NCBI GenBank assembly: GCA_029339505.1
Contig: JAQISU010000033.1
Location: 4,043,001 to 4,107,000, forward strand
Direction: 5' to 3'
Source of the DNA: Unio delphinus
Taxonomy: Eukaryota; Mollusca; Bivalvia; Unionida; Unionidae
Length of the DNA: 64,000 bases
A program made the translations under genes and the position numbers. The notes beneath the pieces were generated by a model. It was not told the DNA's origin and searched no databases. It saw only the letters and a program-made list of their open reading frames with translations. The number at the start of each line of letters is the position of its first letter. Within the stretch, counting starts at the first letter, position 1. Of this stretch, positions 50,569-60,156 are shown piece after piece.

Positions 50569-51378
50569 TGTTACGTGCTTAGGCTCGAATAAACAGTAAC
50601 ATAGAAAGAGTGAAAATGACAAGCTTGTAAAAACTTAATAAACAATTTATTGAGTATAAATATTTTTCAGAAAAGAAAAATAAACTTACGGTTTTAAGAA
50701 TCAGTTCCAAAATTAATCCAAAATAATTCAAAATATTATCCACTAGAGAAATTGCAAAAGTCCTGGTAAGAAAATGTCCAAATAATTCTAAGTTCGAATT
50801 CCAGCGAAGTATCCAATATGGAAGACGATGTCTCTTGATGAAATCAGTTCTTGTTAATGAAAATATATGAGGACATATTCTTTCCAGATAACTAACAAAA
50901 TAATTCCTCTTGATCCAAACGAATTGACACAATTTTCAGTACACGATAATTAAATATAACTAAAAAAAGACACACTCAACTTAGTATTTTAAAAGCCTAA
51001 AGTTCTACTGAATAGCTCGCTCCCAAAACATAGTTTATATCTTTGTTTTTACGTAAACAAGGGGTCACGTGATCTTCTAGAAACTATCAGAACGAATTTA
51101 CGTTCAAAAACTCACGTACCCAGCGTATCACCAAACTAAATTAGAAAGATGTTTATACAAAACTCCATTTTGTCCTTGGAACCAACCAATCATTTTAAAA
51201 GCTTTTTTACAACTCTGAAACCTGGTCAGAAATGAGGTCAACACCTGGTGTTTATTCTGTAAAGTAAAGGTCATCCCCTCTTCAATGAACTAATCTTAAA
51301 ACTTAAAATGCCAAATTTAAATCTAACAAACAGACAATAAAAATAAATATAAATGACTTATATAAAATATACGTAACA
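50569..51378. mobile_element. Solo LTR, family copy 3
   Basis: It begins TGTTACG, ends CGTAACA and has TATG directly on each side (50565-50568 and 51379-51382). It has the same orientation as copy 2 and is 810 bp. It lies in the intron between the membrane-span exon and the next putative exon. Confidence 0.88.
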
Positions 51379-51630
51379 TATGGTAGTCAATTACATTTCA
51401 AAAACCTATTTCTTTTACAAATTAAAATTAAAAGAGCAATTGTCCTTCGATAAGTAGACCATCTGACTCAGAATAATTTTTCATCAGAGAATGTATATGG
51501 CAATGATATATTCATGTATTTTAATCTAAAATATATTAAACTGAAGACACTATTTGAAAAGTTTATAGGCTAAGTGTGTGTGTGTGTGTTTAACATAATT
51601 GAAAAAAAAAACAACCTAGAACGCTTCACA

Positions 51631-51684
51631 TCTATCTATCTATTTATCTATCTATCTATATATTTATTTATCTATCTATCTACC

Positions 51685-51778
<94 letters not shown>
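51631..51778. repeat. (ATCT)n(AT)n compound microsatellite
   Basis: An imperfect tetranucleotide run followed by about 85 bp of AT. Confidence 0.97.
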
Positions 51779-51781
<3 letters not shown>

Positions 51782-51933
51782 GTTAGAAGGTTAGCTGTAA
51801 AATTACTTTTGTTTATATAAAAAATATTCCTTTGTGCTGTCTTAAATCATTGTATTTTATCTTTGATAGAATGAATAATGCATTGTTTAAGCTTGAGTTT
51901 AACAATGAGTTTATTGCAATTTTTCATTTTTAG

Positions 51934-51977
51934 ATTTTGCCTGTGAAAACGAGAGTCAGTCTATGTTGGGCTTCGGG
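51934..51977 (+). CDS. Putative third exon of the small membrane protein
   Basis: The acceptor is 'atttttag'; the first two bases complete the Tyr codon begun in exon 49652-49774. It encodes 'FACENESQSMLGFG' and stops at a donor 'gtaagt', phase 0. Without splicing the frame meets TAG five codons later, so it could equally be the last exon. The viral-like block begins about 550 bp downstream. Confidence 0.4.
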
Positions 51978-52070
51978 GTAAGTTATATATAGAAAGTGGC
52001 CCACACCATATTTACTTTGCATTCAAAGAAGTAAATGTCACAAATTATTCATCGTATAGCTGCTTCACGT

Positions 52071-52076
<6 letters not shown>

Positions 52077-52158
<82 letters not shown>
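52077..52158. repeat. (AG)n microsatellite
   Basis: A perfect AG run, about 82 bp. Confidence 0.98.
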
Positions 52159-52160
<2 letters not shown>

Positions 52161-52439
52161 AAATTAATTGCCTTGTAGTTCAGGAGATGAAAGCAATAAC
52201 TGACAATTAAATAGAGCGCCCGCCCATTAACTAATATTTTAGAATTGGTTTCTTCCCGTTAATTAATAGCGATGATGCTCAGCAAGAATATACCCAATTT
52301 GACAATTTTTATAATAAAATTGAATCAGATAACTTTATCCTGAGCATGAATTTATCGGCAAACGTTCATTTTGAAAAGTATTTGTTTTGACATTTACACA
52401 ATAAATATATGATCAAGGAAGCAACGAGCATTTTGGAGC

Positions 52440-52742
52440 TTTCATAACGATTTTGGTCGCAATACATTGTACGATGTGTAGGGACTAATTTTGTCAATTA
52501 AACGTACACATTTAGCAGCAGAGAGGGTGAATCCTACAACGTTTTTAGACAAAATTTGATTGAAATCCTAAAACGAGCCGTTTTATAATCTTATTTTAAC
52601 CAAAAAAAGGCGAACCCTACAACGGTTTCAGACAAAAAAATTGATTGAAATCTACATACGAAATCATTTTAACTAAAAAAATGAAAACGATTTTTTAATC
52701 AATTTTGGTCGCAACTTGTTGTCATCCACCCTCTCTGCTGCT
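52440..52742. repeat. Repeat-rich left flank of the virus-like block
   Basis: A perfect 16-bp inverted pair (AGCAGCAGAGAGGGTG at 52514-52529 and its complement at 52727-52742) encloses two tandem copies of an ~85-bp unit ('cctacaacg', 'agacaaaa', 'ttgattgaaatc', 'cattttaac'). Direct copies of 'attttggtcgcaa' occur at about 52450 and 52702. The structure sits just past the 3' end of the last viral-like gene and may be the element's terminal region or a transcription end. The matching right end lies outside the window. Confidence 0.55.
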
Positions 52743-52826
52743 TAGTGATTTCATCACTGGGTTAATAAAAATAATAAAATTATTTGATCTAGTCTTTATG
52801 ATGAAAGTCTTTAGGACGAAAATCAT

Positions 52827-54173
52827 TTATGATTTCACAAACAGACTAATCGCTAACACCTCTTCTTGTAAATCAATCAGATTATTTGACTGGTCGGTGA
52901 GTTTGAAATTAATTCTGGTTAATGAATTATTATGGCATCGCATGTAGACAGGATTAATTGGGTTTTCAATAATTAGGAATCCTGGAGGAGCTGTTGGTGC
53001 AAATGAATAAAGAATATATCCCTGCTGAGCTTGATTTGATTGCTCTAGATTAATCTGATAGCTTCCTTCGATAACATCACACACTAAATTGAGCGCAATC
53101 ACTGAGGATATATTCACATTGAACGGAGCGATATGCCTACCACCACCATCTGGATCATTATTATGTTTGAGGAGGACAGTTGAATCTGATTTTTGTAGCG
53201 CTTTGATGATATCGGTTTTAACAATTCTTACTAATTCATCAGCGTTGTATTTCGGAAACCTGAAATTACGCAGATTGTTCTCTGTGATATTGTAATCGGT
53301 TAAGAATCGTTGTTTGTTGTCGCTGTTGTCATTAATTATTGTTTGAATAATTAGTTCATAGATATATTTCATGTCCGATATAAGCTGATTTATTATTTCA
53401 ACGTGTGTTTGCGATCTTGTTTTCCGTAGTTGTTCTAGTTGTGTGTCATATAATTGTTTAATCTCATTAAAATAACCACGGACGTCAGTTAGCGTAAATG
53501 AAATAGTAACAGATGAGTCGGTTGTTCTTTTAATGATAAAATCCCATTGCAATGTGTCTTTGTTGGTAAATATAAATTTTTCGGCGATTCTTCCTTTTCT
53601 TATATCAGATAAATTATCTCGATAACTGGGATTGATTTCATGATATGATTGTACATCCGTGGTTAAGTCGGTGGTGGATTTTTCCGGTGGTTTTTCAGGC
53701 CATCCTAGTACGGTTCTTATCGAGCTGTTATAGATATCTACGACGTATCCTTCTGTGCTTATCTCAATTGCGGATGATAGCGTCGGCTCATGAACTGTTA
53801 TAGCGATTTTCGATTCTGTTTCAGTAATCGATTTTATTCTACGCGCGAATTCATTATTGATTTGTTCTATTTGGTATGACCCTGTTGGTATCGAAACGAC
53901 GTTCCAGTCTGGGGTTCCGTCGGGTTTATTCTTATTTGCAAACACTAAAGAATTATTGGGTTGTTGACCACCAAATGATTTTGATCTGATATTAGGCCAA
54001 CTGTGATACACTCGTAGTTTTGCAAGCGCTATCTCCTTCACCGGGACCGGAGAGGGGAAATTCACACTGAATTCTGGATTCGTTGATGTTATTGATATCA
54101 TGCTTGTTTGTACTGGGTTCGTGTTCTCCACTATTCGTTGAAGTAATTCCTGCGGTGTTGTCATTATACTCAT
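52827..54173 (-). CDS. Penton-like or minor capsid protein candidate (448 aa)
   Basis: A single intronless frame starting at ATG 54173. The N-terminal half has the pattern 'IALAKLRVYHSWPNI', then 'IPTGSYQIEQINNEF' (residues 95-109), and later 'SSIRTVLGWPEKP'. The C-terminus has an 'ILYSFAPTAPPGFLIIENP' segment followed by 'INFKLTDQSNNLIDLQEEVL', consistent with a beta-rich jelly-roll end. I associate this architecture with a structural protein common in Polinton/adintovirus-like clusters of invertebrates, probably the vertex or minor capsid protein. It is last in the leftward structural gene series. Its first about 30 codons are partly duplicated upstream (54243-54330). Function is inferred from type and neighbours. 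Confidence 0.5.
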   Translation of the reverse strand: MSIMTTPQELLQRIVENTNPVQTSMISITSTNPEFSVNFPSPVPVKEIALAKLRVYHSWPNIRSKSFGGQQPNNSLVFANKNKPDGTPDWNVVSIPTGSYQIEQINNEFARRIKSITETESKIAITVHEPTLSSAIEISTEGYVVDIYNSSIRTVLGWPEKPPEKSTTDLTTDVQSYHEINPSYRDNLSDIRKGRIAEKFIFTNKDTLQWDFIIKRTTDSSVTISFTLTDVRGYFNEIKQLYDTQLEQLRKTRSQTHVEIINQLISDMKYIYELIIQTIINDNSDNKQRFLTDYNITENNLRNFRFPKYNADELVRIVKTDIIKALQKSDSTVLLKHNNDPDGGGRHIAPFNVNISSVIALNLVCDVIEGSYQINLEQSNQAQQGYILYSFAPTAPPGFLIIENPINPVYMRCHNNSLTRINFKLTDQSNNLIDLQEEVLAISLFVKS

Positions 54174-54324
54174 GATTTATTTCTAATTTTGGTATCGAGG
54201 AATCATAAATACTGACCATCACTGAGAACTCACAATCTGGTAATGTTGATATTATTGAGATCATTTTGTTTTTTGGGTTCGTGTTTTCTGATTCCATCGG
54301 TGTTGTCATTGTTATTATATTCAT
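53992..54324 (-). pseudogene. Chimeric 110-codon frame made by tandem duplication
   Basis: Its first about 30 codons resemble the start of the 448-residue protein ('MTTP', 'ENTNP', 'MISI'). The following part resembles the end of the 182-residue membrane protein ('EFSVMVSIYDSSIPKLE'). The DNA at 54066-54240 and 54243-54410 is a diverged tandem repeat of about 165-175 bp. The frame is therefore a by-product of duplication across a gene junction, and its downstream end overlaps the real 448-residue gene in another frame. Confidence 0.65.
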
Positions 54325-54778
54325 GTTGTCGCTCTAATTTCGATATCGCAGAATCAAAAATACTGACCATCGCTGAGAATTCACTATCTGATATAATCGT
54401 ATTATCGAGTGACGACGATATCATCAATGATAACTGCGAATATGCGGTTGATGCAATATGAAATTGAAGTAAGTAATTCTGCAGTTTACTCTGGCTGCAT
54501 GATGATATCTTTTTTGCTATCCCGGTTAATATACCCCCGATTGTAGCCACCGCAGAAATGCAAATTGGAACTACGACCGGGGCAATCATTGTAACCGATG
54601 CAAGTATTATTCCGGCACCAGTGAGAACGCTTGACACCGAGTACATAATAACATCAATTGCGGTGATTCTTCGTCGGTATTTTTTTATTTTTATTTGATA
54701 CTCCTCAGTGAGGGTTTTGAGTCTATTCTGAAATTCTCTGACCTGATCATAGCGACATTGCGTCGATGACAAAGTCAT
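54230..54778 (-). CDS. Two-span membrane protein of the virus-like block (182 aa)
   Basis: ATG at 54778. Residues 1-38 are a charged helix ('LKTLTEEYQIKIKKYRRR'). Residues 41-65 and 68-88 are hydrophobic with many Gly and Ala, like two close membrane helices or a hairpin. The C-terminal 60 residues are polar, with Asn-rich tracts. The upstream sequence carries a 'caattgaaaacgctag' motif also found before the 159-residue gene. A virion membrane or assembly role is possible, but I do not recognise the family. The 3' end is part of the tandem duplication at 54066-54410. Confidence 0.6.
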   Translation of the reverse strand: MTLSSTQCRYDQVREFQNRLKTLTEEYQIKIKKYRRRITAIDVIMYSVSSVLTGAGIILASVTMIAPVVVPICISAVATIGGILTGIAKKISSCSQSKLQNYLLQFHIASTAYSQLSLMISSSLDNTIISDSEFSAMVSIFDSAISKLERQHEYNNNDNTDGIRKHEPKKQNDLNNINITRL

Positions 54779-54829
54779 TGTTGTTTATTTTAAAAATACT
54801 AGCGTTTTCAATTGTGAAATCCTTTCAAT

Positions 54830-56194
54830 TTAGTTATTTACTTCGCATATGAATTCTAAGCACCAGGATATTTTTGATCTAATCGTATTATCAACCGCGA
54901 CAATCTCAAATTCTTCTTCACCCCGGATAATTACTGTTGCGGTGCCACCAAAATAGGTTTTACCGCTTACGATGATATCAAATTGCTTGTCAGAGATTAA
55001 CGTCATCCTGTAGATACCATGAGGCCACTTCTCGATATTGACTTTCAATTTAGCATTAGATTCTTTTATCCAATCAAAGGTCCCATGCTTTACCCTTTCA
55101 GAGGTTTCTTTTAGTTTAGCAATATCGTCATAAACGTCGAGATAGGTTTTTTTGATTTCAGTATATTTCATCAACTTTCCATCGCGGAGTTTAAGAAATG
55201 AAGCCAGCAGGATGTCAAGTTCCAAACCTTTTCGGGTTAGATAATTCTTGTTGAGTTCAGAATATGTCGTCGTGATATTGTAACGTTCAGAGCCCTCAAA
55301 GAAATTTTTAGCCATTTCGCTGATGCGTTTTTGTTCATCAATAGCTTTTTTAACTTCAGCGAGAGTCATTCCTGCCACAAGCGGGGTTCCAAAGAATCTA
55401 CCAACAATGTCGTTAGTGGGTTTTTGATCTTCTATTAGTTTAGAAATCTCGAGATAATTTGCCTTGAATTCTGGAGCAGTCATTATCCTTCCAGCTTCCT
55501 TGTTAGCGAAGAATGAATTCAACAAGTCTTTAATTTCAGTGAGAGTCATGCCAACCACAAGCGGGGTTCCAAAGAATCTACCAACAATGTCGTTAGTGGG
55601 TTTTTGATCTTCTATTAGTTTAGAAATCTCGAGATAATTTGCCTTGAATTCTGAAGCAGTCATCATCCTTCCAGCTTCCTTGTTAGCGAAGAATGAATTC
55701 AACAAGTCTTTAATTTCAGTGAGAGTCATGCCAACCACAAGAGGGGTTCCAAAGAATTTATATATAACATTTTTGCGAAAAGAATTATAACCTCGTATAT
55801 GATCATCCAGCTCACGGCCGTGGGTGGTAATCTTGTTGTCTTGGGTGGTAATCCTGTTGTCGTTGTCGGTAATCATCTTGTTGTGGGTGGCAATCGCGTC
55901 TGTGATCGTAGACACAAGTGCGCCTGGTTTAAGTCGTCCGTCGTTGGAATACAGCGCAATAGAGTTTTCAGCGGCGTCGCGCTGCCGTATCAAAATGTCA
56001 TTCAATGACACATCACTGGATTTCAATTTACCCTGTTTGTCTTGAAATACAACTATTTCATTAGGATCAACACTTGTTAAATTTAACGTCTCAGCTATTT
56101 CATCTTCAATTATTTTTTTTACATCCTTGATAGAATCAGGTGGTGCAGTGCCATCGGGTTAGGGTTTCAAAGATCTCCCCCAAATATCAATCAT
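54830..56194 (-). CDS. Repeat-bearing fibre-like protein with an early in-frame stop
   Basis: The open frame extends well upstream of its first usual start signals, to ATG 56194 ('MIDIWGRSLKP'), but codon 12 is TAA (56159-56161). Downstream of that the frame is intact for over 440 codons. It includes an acidic segment ('DVKKIIEDEIAETLNL'), then 'GKLKSSDVSLNDILIRQRD', a heptad-like 'DNRITTQDNKITTHG' stretch, and 2.2 copies of a 60-residue unit beginning 'VGRFFGTPLVVGMTLTEIKD' (DNA 55366-55760, two copies nearly identical). The C-terminal 90 residues look beta-rich. Trimeric coiled coil, repeats and a beta tip suggest an attachment fibre. Either the gene is interrupted or translation starts at a later codon. 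Confidence 0.55.
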
Positions 56195-56218
56195 GTTATT
56201 GTAAAACTCTTTCTCTCT

Positions 56219-56656
56219 CTAAAATCGTTTCGATTTCCAGCGATTGCTGGTGTAGTCATTTACGACAATATGAGGTGGTTTTCCGCTTGGGTTACTCAAG
56301 AAGTTAGAAATAGCGTCAAGGACATTTAATACTTCGCTGCCACATATTGGTGGGTCAATCATCGTTTGTGTTGGTAGCGTAGAATACCAAGTCTTCATTG
56401 GAAGGGTTTTTATATACCGCATAAACTCTTTTGGTGGGGCTAATCCATATGAATCGAAATAAACAATCCCACGTGGATCAATAGCGTATGCAACCCAGTG
56501 AGTTCCAGGTCCGGTGCTGTTATCTAAATTAATGATTCCGGTTTCAACGCTGTTTGGTTGATGTGGTAATTGATCTTTCATAAAGACACCTCTGAAGTTT
56601 TTAATCGCGAGTTTTTTAGCCGCATCCATTAAATCAAAATTGGACATGGGAACCAT
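56219..56656 (-). CDS. Adenain-like cysteine protease
   Basis: The frame is open to 56728 and beyond but has no ATG until 56656; I chose that start because the family core begins directly after it ('SNFDLMDAAKKL', 'NFRGVFMKDQLP'). Counting from 56728, the likely triad is His77 in 'GTHWVAY', Asp92 in 'YFDSYG' and Cys129 in 'PPICGSE', with Gln121 as the oxyanion residue. This is the C5 (adenovirus protease) family used by Polintons, adenoviruses and virophages to mature capsid proteins. A 45-bp tandem duplication at 56694-56758 lies just before the start and repeats 15 codons in frame. The C-terminus is basic. The gene lies between the pX-like and fibre-like genes. Confidence 0.82.
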   Translation of the reverse strand: MVPMSNFDLMDAAKKLAIKNFRGVFMKDQLPHQPNSVETGIINLDNSTGPGTHWVAYAIDPRGIVYFDSYGLAPPKEFMRYIKTLPMKTWYSTLPTQTMIDPPICGSEVLNVLDAISNFLSNPSGKPPHIVVNDYTSNRWKSKRF

Positions 56657-56750
56657 AGGTTCGGAAATCGAAGATTTCTGAATTAATAAATCGTTCCTGG
56701 TAGTCTTAGACCCTTTCCGCTGTACCACGAATACGGGGTTCCTGGTAGTC

Positions 56751-57161
56751 TTAGACCCAATCCGTGAACGGATCGTCCCTTTTTTTATATCCTTTCCCAG
56801 TTGCCTTCTTTAGTGCCATTCCTGCTGCAGTACCAACGGCTCCTAACGCTGCCGCTTTAGCCACCGCTGGGGCTGCTGCTGCAATCAATGCTGGAATCGC
56901 AGCTAACAACGGAAATATACCGCCTGTTTTAATCATATTTTTGATAGCAGCCGCAGAAAGAGTAATCTGAACACCTTTTTTGGCTGCAAGTGCATCATTG
57001 AAATGTTTCACCTGACGAGTTGTCAGCAATAATTTATTTGCACCACCAGTCATTTGATTAGGTTTCAACGTGATTGTGGTTCCACATTTTTTAGCTGATT
57101 CCGATTGCAATTTTTTTAATTGACCGGGAGTTAACGTAACACTAATAACACTATATGACAT
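56751..57161 (-). CDS. Small pX-like minor capsid/core protein (136 aa)
   Basis: ATG at 57161. Two N-terminal beta-like repeats are seen: 'VTLTPGQLKKLQ' with 'TITLKPNQMTGG', and 'LLLTTRQVKHFNDAL' with 'VQITLSAAAIKNM'. A Gly/Ala-rich hydrophobic helix follows (residues 80-118, 'GGIFPLLAAIPALIAAAA'), then a basic tail. This layout is typical of the small protein next to protease and capsid genes in Polinton/adintovirus-like elements, often compared with adenovirus pX. A membrane-active or genome-associated role is inferred. Confidence 0.6.
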   Translation of the reverse strand: MSYSVISVTLTPGQLKKLQSESAKKCGTTITLKPNQMTGGANKLLLTTRQVKHFNDALAAKKGVQITLSAAAIKNMIKTGGIFPLLAAIPALIAAAAPAVAKAAALGAVGTAAGMALKKATGKGYKKRDDPFTDWV

Positions 57162-57201
57162 TATACATAATAGATTGATTCTAAATCGTTTACAATTTCA
57201 A

Positions 57202-58599
57202 TTATATGTTTTCTACTGGTGCATCTACCACTCTCATTCTTCCTCCAACACCTTCGAGTAGCATTGATTTGTCGCTGAGAATGACAGCAATTGCTCTATA
57301 ATTAGCAATAGCACCACGAGTCACATTAGCTCTAAAGTGTATATCAACGACGGACTGTCTTGTTAAATCGAGATGTTCCAGTGAGAAGTAATAGATCGGA
57401 TACAGATTTTTAAAATCATATTGTGATATTTGCAAACCAGTATCGACATTTTGATCACGTGCCATAAATGACAACAGACGATGATACACGCGTGCAATAT
57501 GATTTTCTGTGTAATTAAGTTGTATATCCTCGGATGGTTCCTGTTGGCCGTTTATTCTCAGTGAGATGTCTTTCACACCTAACTGATCAAATATCATATG
57601 ACTGAAACGTTGATCGCCAACTCGTGTGTTATCCTGTAACGCTACGAATATATGACGTGGCGCAGCAACACCTTGTTTTGATGCTAGATTCCACGTGAAT
57701 AACCCGTTGAGATTTGATTGTTTAACATCTGTACTCACGGTTAACCAACTCAACAACGACTTTCCTCCTTGGTCCATAAATGATAGTAATCGTTCTTCTG
57801 CGGTGATTGCTGGAGTCAACACTGGCATCCACAATAATATTTTTGTTAAATTGACTTTACCGGCATCAGCATTGGGATTTGCAACATCTGCTGGAATCCT
57901 CCAGATTGCGTCATTATCATCACTCTTTCGTACAAGCGATACTGTATGCTTCGCCCCATAAATAACTTTTCGGACGTTTCTACAGAATCCAAATATGTGA
58001 TGCAGTGGAATCGCGCATGAAAATGATTTACGCGCTCCTTGCAACATTGAAATACGTGTTGCAGCTCCTAGATTGAAGTTAGGATCGTTGTTTATAATCA
58101 TATTCTCGACATCAACATTAGCAGCACCAGCATTATTCTGTGGTCGTCTTATAATAAATTGATTTCCTCCAGCGGTATTTTTAACATCCTTTGCAAACAT
58201 CATAGAGGGTCCTGCTGATCTTGTATAATCATCGGAATATCTCGCTAACCCGATTATTGTTGTAGCCACATCAACGTCACGATCTATGGACTCAATTTCT
58301 TTTCCATCAATGAGATATCTAGCACTCTCAAATAACGCCATAATACCATTATTGACAAAACCGACTTGAGTACCAGCTGGATACTCTGTATCATTTGTTC
58401 TTATAATCTCTCCTTCGATTTCGATAAACGCTTCACAGGGCAAAAAGTATTTACTGGTATCATGGACTTGAAGTTCAATTCGCGATCGACTATTTGCGTC
58501 TATTGCATGATAAGCGTAATATTGATAATCGCGTACAGAATCATCCTTGCCAACTGGGGCGTCTATATCAAACGCCGGATCATGTGATTTTTTGAACAT
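57202..58599 (-). CDS. Major capsid protein candidate (465 aa)
   Basis: ATG at 58599, one uninterrupted frame. It contains 'FLPCEAFIEIEGEI', 'FVNNGIMALFESARYLIDGK', 'RDVDVATTIIGLARYSDDY' (residues 107-125), 'IPLHHIFGFC' and, near the end, 'YFSLEHLDLTRQSVVDIHF'. I associate this conserved arrangement with the abundant capsid-type protein in invertebrate Polinton-like clusters, expected to be a double jelly-roll. It lies between the pVI-like and pX-like genes, the normal neighbourhood for the MCP. It is the best conserved gene of the block and has no stop or frameshift. The fold itself cannot be shown from sequence by eye. Confidence 0.62.
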   Translation of the reverse strand: MFKKSHDPAFDIDAPVGKDDSVRDYQYYAYHAIDANSRSRIELQVHDTSKYFLPCEAFIEIEGEIIRTNDTEYPAGTQVGFVNNGIMALFESARYLIDGKEIESIDRDVDVATTIIGLARYSDDYTRSAGPSMMFAKDVKNTAGGNQFIIRRPQNNAGAANVDVENMIINNDPNFNLGAATRISMLQGARKSFSCAIPLHHIFGFCRNVRKVIYGAKHTVSLVRKSDDNDAIWRIPADVANPNADAGKVNLTKILLWMPVLTPAITAEERLLSFMDQGGKSLLSWLTVSTDVKQSNLNGLFTWNLASKQGVAAPRHIFVALQDNTRVGDQRFSHMIFDQLGVKDISLRINGQQEPSEDIQLNYTENHIARVYHRLLSFMARDQNVDTGLQISQYDFKNLYPIYYFSLEHLDLTRQSVVDIHFRANVTRGAIANYRAIAVILSDKSMLLEGVGGRMRVVDAPVENI

Positions 58600-58645
58600 T
58601 TTATTCTATTTATCAGAGTCTAAATCGTGAAATCATAAACGATTT

Positions 58646-59125
58646 TCATCGACGTAGTTTTTTAAAGCCGCTTCCTGCTATCATATTTGCAATATTGCTT
58701 TGGTCCCCTTGATTTATCAAGGGAGTTAAAGCCATCGACGCTAATTTTTCGTCTACTGCGTTATTTATAATTCTACTAACACTTGCAGGCATTTCCGCTG
58801 TAGATGGTAACGGTTTCTTTGAAAATCCTTTGGATTTTTCTCGTAAATCACTTCGTGATTTCACTAATGATGTTATTTTATTCTTCGCAGTTGAAAACGC
58901 TTTTCCAGCAAGATCTCCAACAGCACCAATACCCTTATCACGAATAACTTCAATTGCTTTCATTCCTAGTTGTTTAGCCAACGGCATCACTTTTGGAGCC
59001 ATTCTCGCAAATAACCCTGCAATGGTATTGCCTAAACCATCTCCGTAGTATGCTCTATAAACTGGAAACCGTGAATTAACTACGTAGACGGGGGTTGGTT
59101 TATCATGATTGTAGTGTATGATCAT
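58646..59125 (-). CDS. pVI-like minor capsid protein candidate (159 aa)
   Basis: ATG at 59125. After a short polar head comes 'YYGDGLGNTIAGLFARMAP', an amphipathic Gly-rich helix that runs on into 'AKQLGMKAIEVIRDKGIG'. This resembles the lytic N-terminus of adenovirus protein VI and its counterparts in Polintons. The rest is basic and Ser-rich, ending 'GSGFKKLRR'. Such proteins line the capsid and disrupt membranes at entry. The assignment is by layout and position next to the MCP candidate. The leader before the ATG shares 'caattgaaaaatggtttctg' with the leader of the 322-residue gene, apart from one base. Confidence 0.55.
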   Translation of the reverse strand: MIIHYNHDKPTPVYVVNSRFPVYRAYYGDGLGNTIAGLFARMAPKVMPLAKQLGMKAIEVIRDKGIGAVGDLAGKAFSTAKNKITSLVKSRSDLREKSKGFSKKPLPSTAEMPASVSRIINNAVDEKLASMALTPLINQGDQSNIANMIAGSGFKKLRR

Positions 59126-59187
59126 TATTTGAAATCAGAAACCATTTTTCAATTGGAAACGCTAGCGTTTTTATTCAGTCTCGGTGA

Positions 59188-60156
59188 TTAATCACTGTGA
59201 TACCCACTTTCGACTAACTCGTCAATGAAATCTCGATATGTTTTGATATCCATGATACCGCCGGCAAATAATCGTCTACAGATATCAGCTGCTTCATTAA
59301 TAATTTCCGGTGAGTTATTTCCAGCTCGGAAACCTCCTACAAGAACTTCTAATCGTGATATATCATTGATAACACTACCAGGGCAGAAACTCTTTGAGTT
59401 TCCAATCCTTGGATTCTCACTGGAATCTTGCAATCCACTTCCGCTATAACCAGTTGCTTCATCCTGTTTTTCTAAATCGGCTTCTTGTAATAAATAATCA
59501 AGAAAATCATCATTAGGTGGTAGTTGTTTTTTAGGTGAAAAAGATATTTTCTTTGCAGGTTGCTGTCGCTTTTGCGGTTTTTGTTTTTCATATTGTTTAT
59601 ACACTATATCCACCGCATTGATATATTCAATGTATGATGCACTATCTGTCTTAATTTGACTTTTTTTAGTTTTGATTTTGTAGAATATATCAGCCCAATG
59701 AGTGAAATTCTTAACATATTTATGATGTTCTGGTTTCAACATTTTTTTTCTGTTTTCATAAGTCATAACAACAAGCGCAGGAATTTCTGGTGGATCAGTC
59801 TTATCAATTGCTGCTAACCCTTCCTCGTTAAATCTCACGCGTAAATCATCTACTGTTCTTTTTGATTCCATTTTTTGTACAGTCTGTTTTGTTTGTTCAG
59901 TTTTCGCTGCTATTTTTTCAAGTTCACCGATAACAGATTTCCCCGTCTCGGGATCATTCCCCCGTATAGCACGCTCTACCCCGTACGTTGCTGTGGTTAC
60001 TGGTTTAAACAATTCTTCGGATCCCGTAGCAAAATCAGTTTGTAAACTCTGTCGTTGTTGCAGTTTATTTCTTACAGAGTCACGAATTGGTACAAATCTC
60101 CTGATTGCATCCAGTCGTTCACGAGCCAATCGGGTTGTTAATGCTTCATTGACCAT
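59188..60156 (-). CDS. Structural-cluster protein of unknown function (322 aa)
   Basis: ATG at 60156. The N-terminal 120 residues are charged and helical, the middle is Lys/Gln-rich ('KQKPQKRQQPAKK'), and there is a 'GYSGSGL' patch. The conserved-looking C-terminus has 'LEVLVGGFRAGNNSPEIINE' followed by 'DICRRLFAGGIMDIKTYRDF'. It begins the leftward structural gene series, just downstream of the hairpin at 60279-60336. The C-terminal pattern recurs in similar viral clusters as far as I recall, but no biochemical role is known to me. Confidence 0.6.
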   Translation of the reverse strand: MVNEALTTRLARERLDAIRRFVPIRDSVRNKLQQRQSLQTDFATGSEELFKPVTTATYGVERAIRGNDPETGKSVIGELEKIAAKTEQTKQTVQKMESKRTVDDLRVRFNEEGLAAIDKTDPPEIPALVVMTYENRKKMLKPEHHKYVKNFTHWADIFYKIKTKKSQIKTDSASYIEYINAVDIVYKQYEKQKPQKRQQPAKKISFSPKKQLPPNDDFLDYLLQEADLEKQDEATGYSGSGLQDSSENPRIGNSKSFCPGSVINDISRLEVLVGGFRAGNNSPEIINEAADICRRLFAGGIMDIKTYRDFIDELVESGYHSD

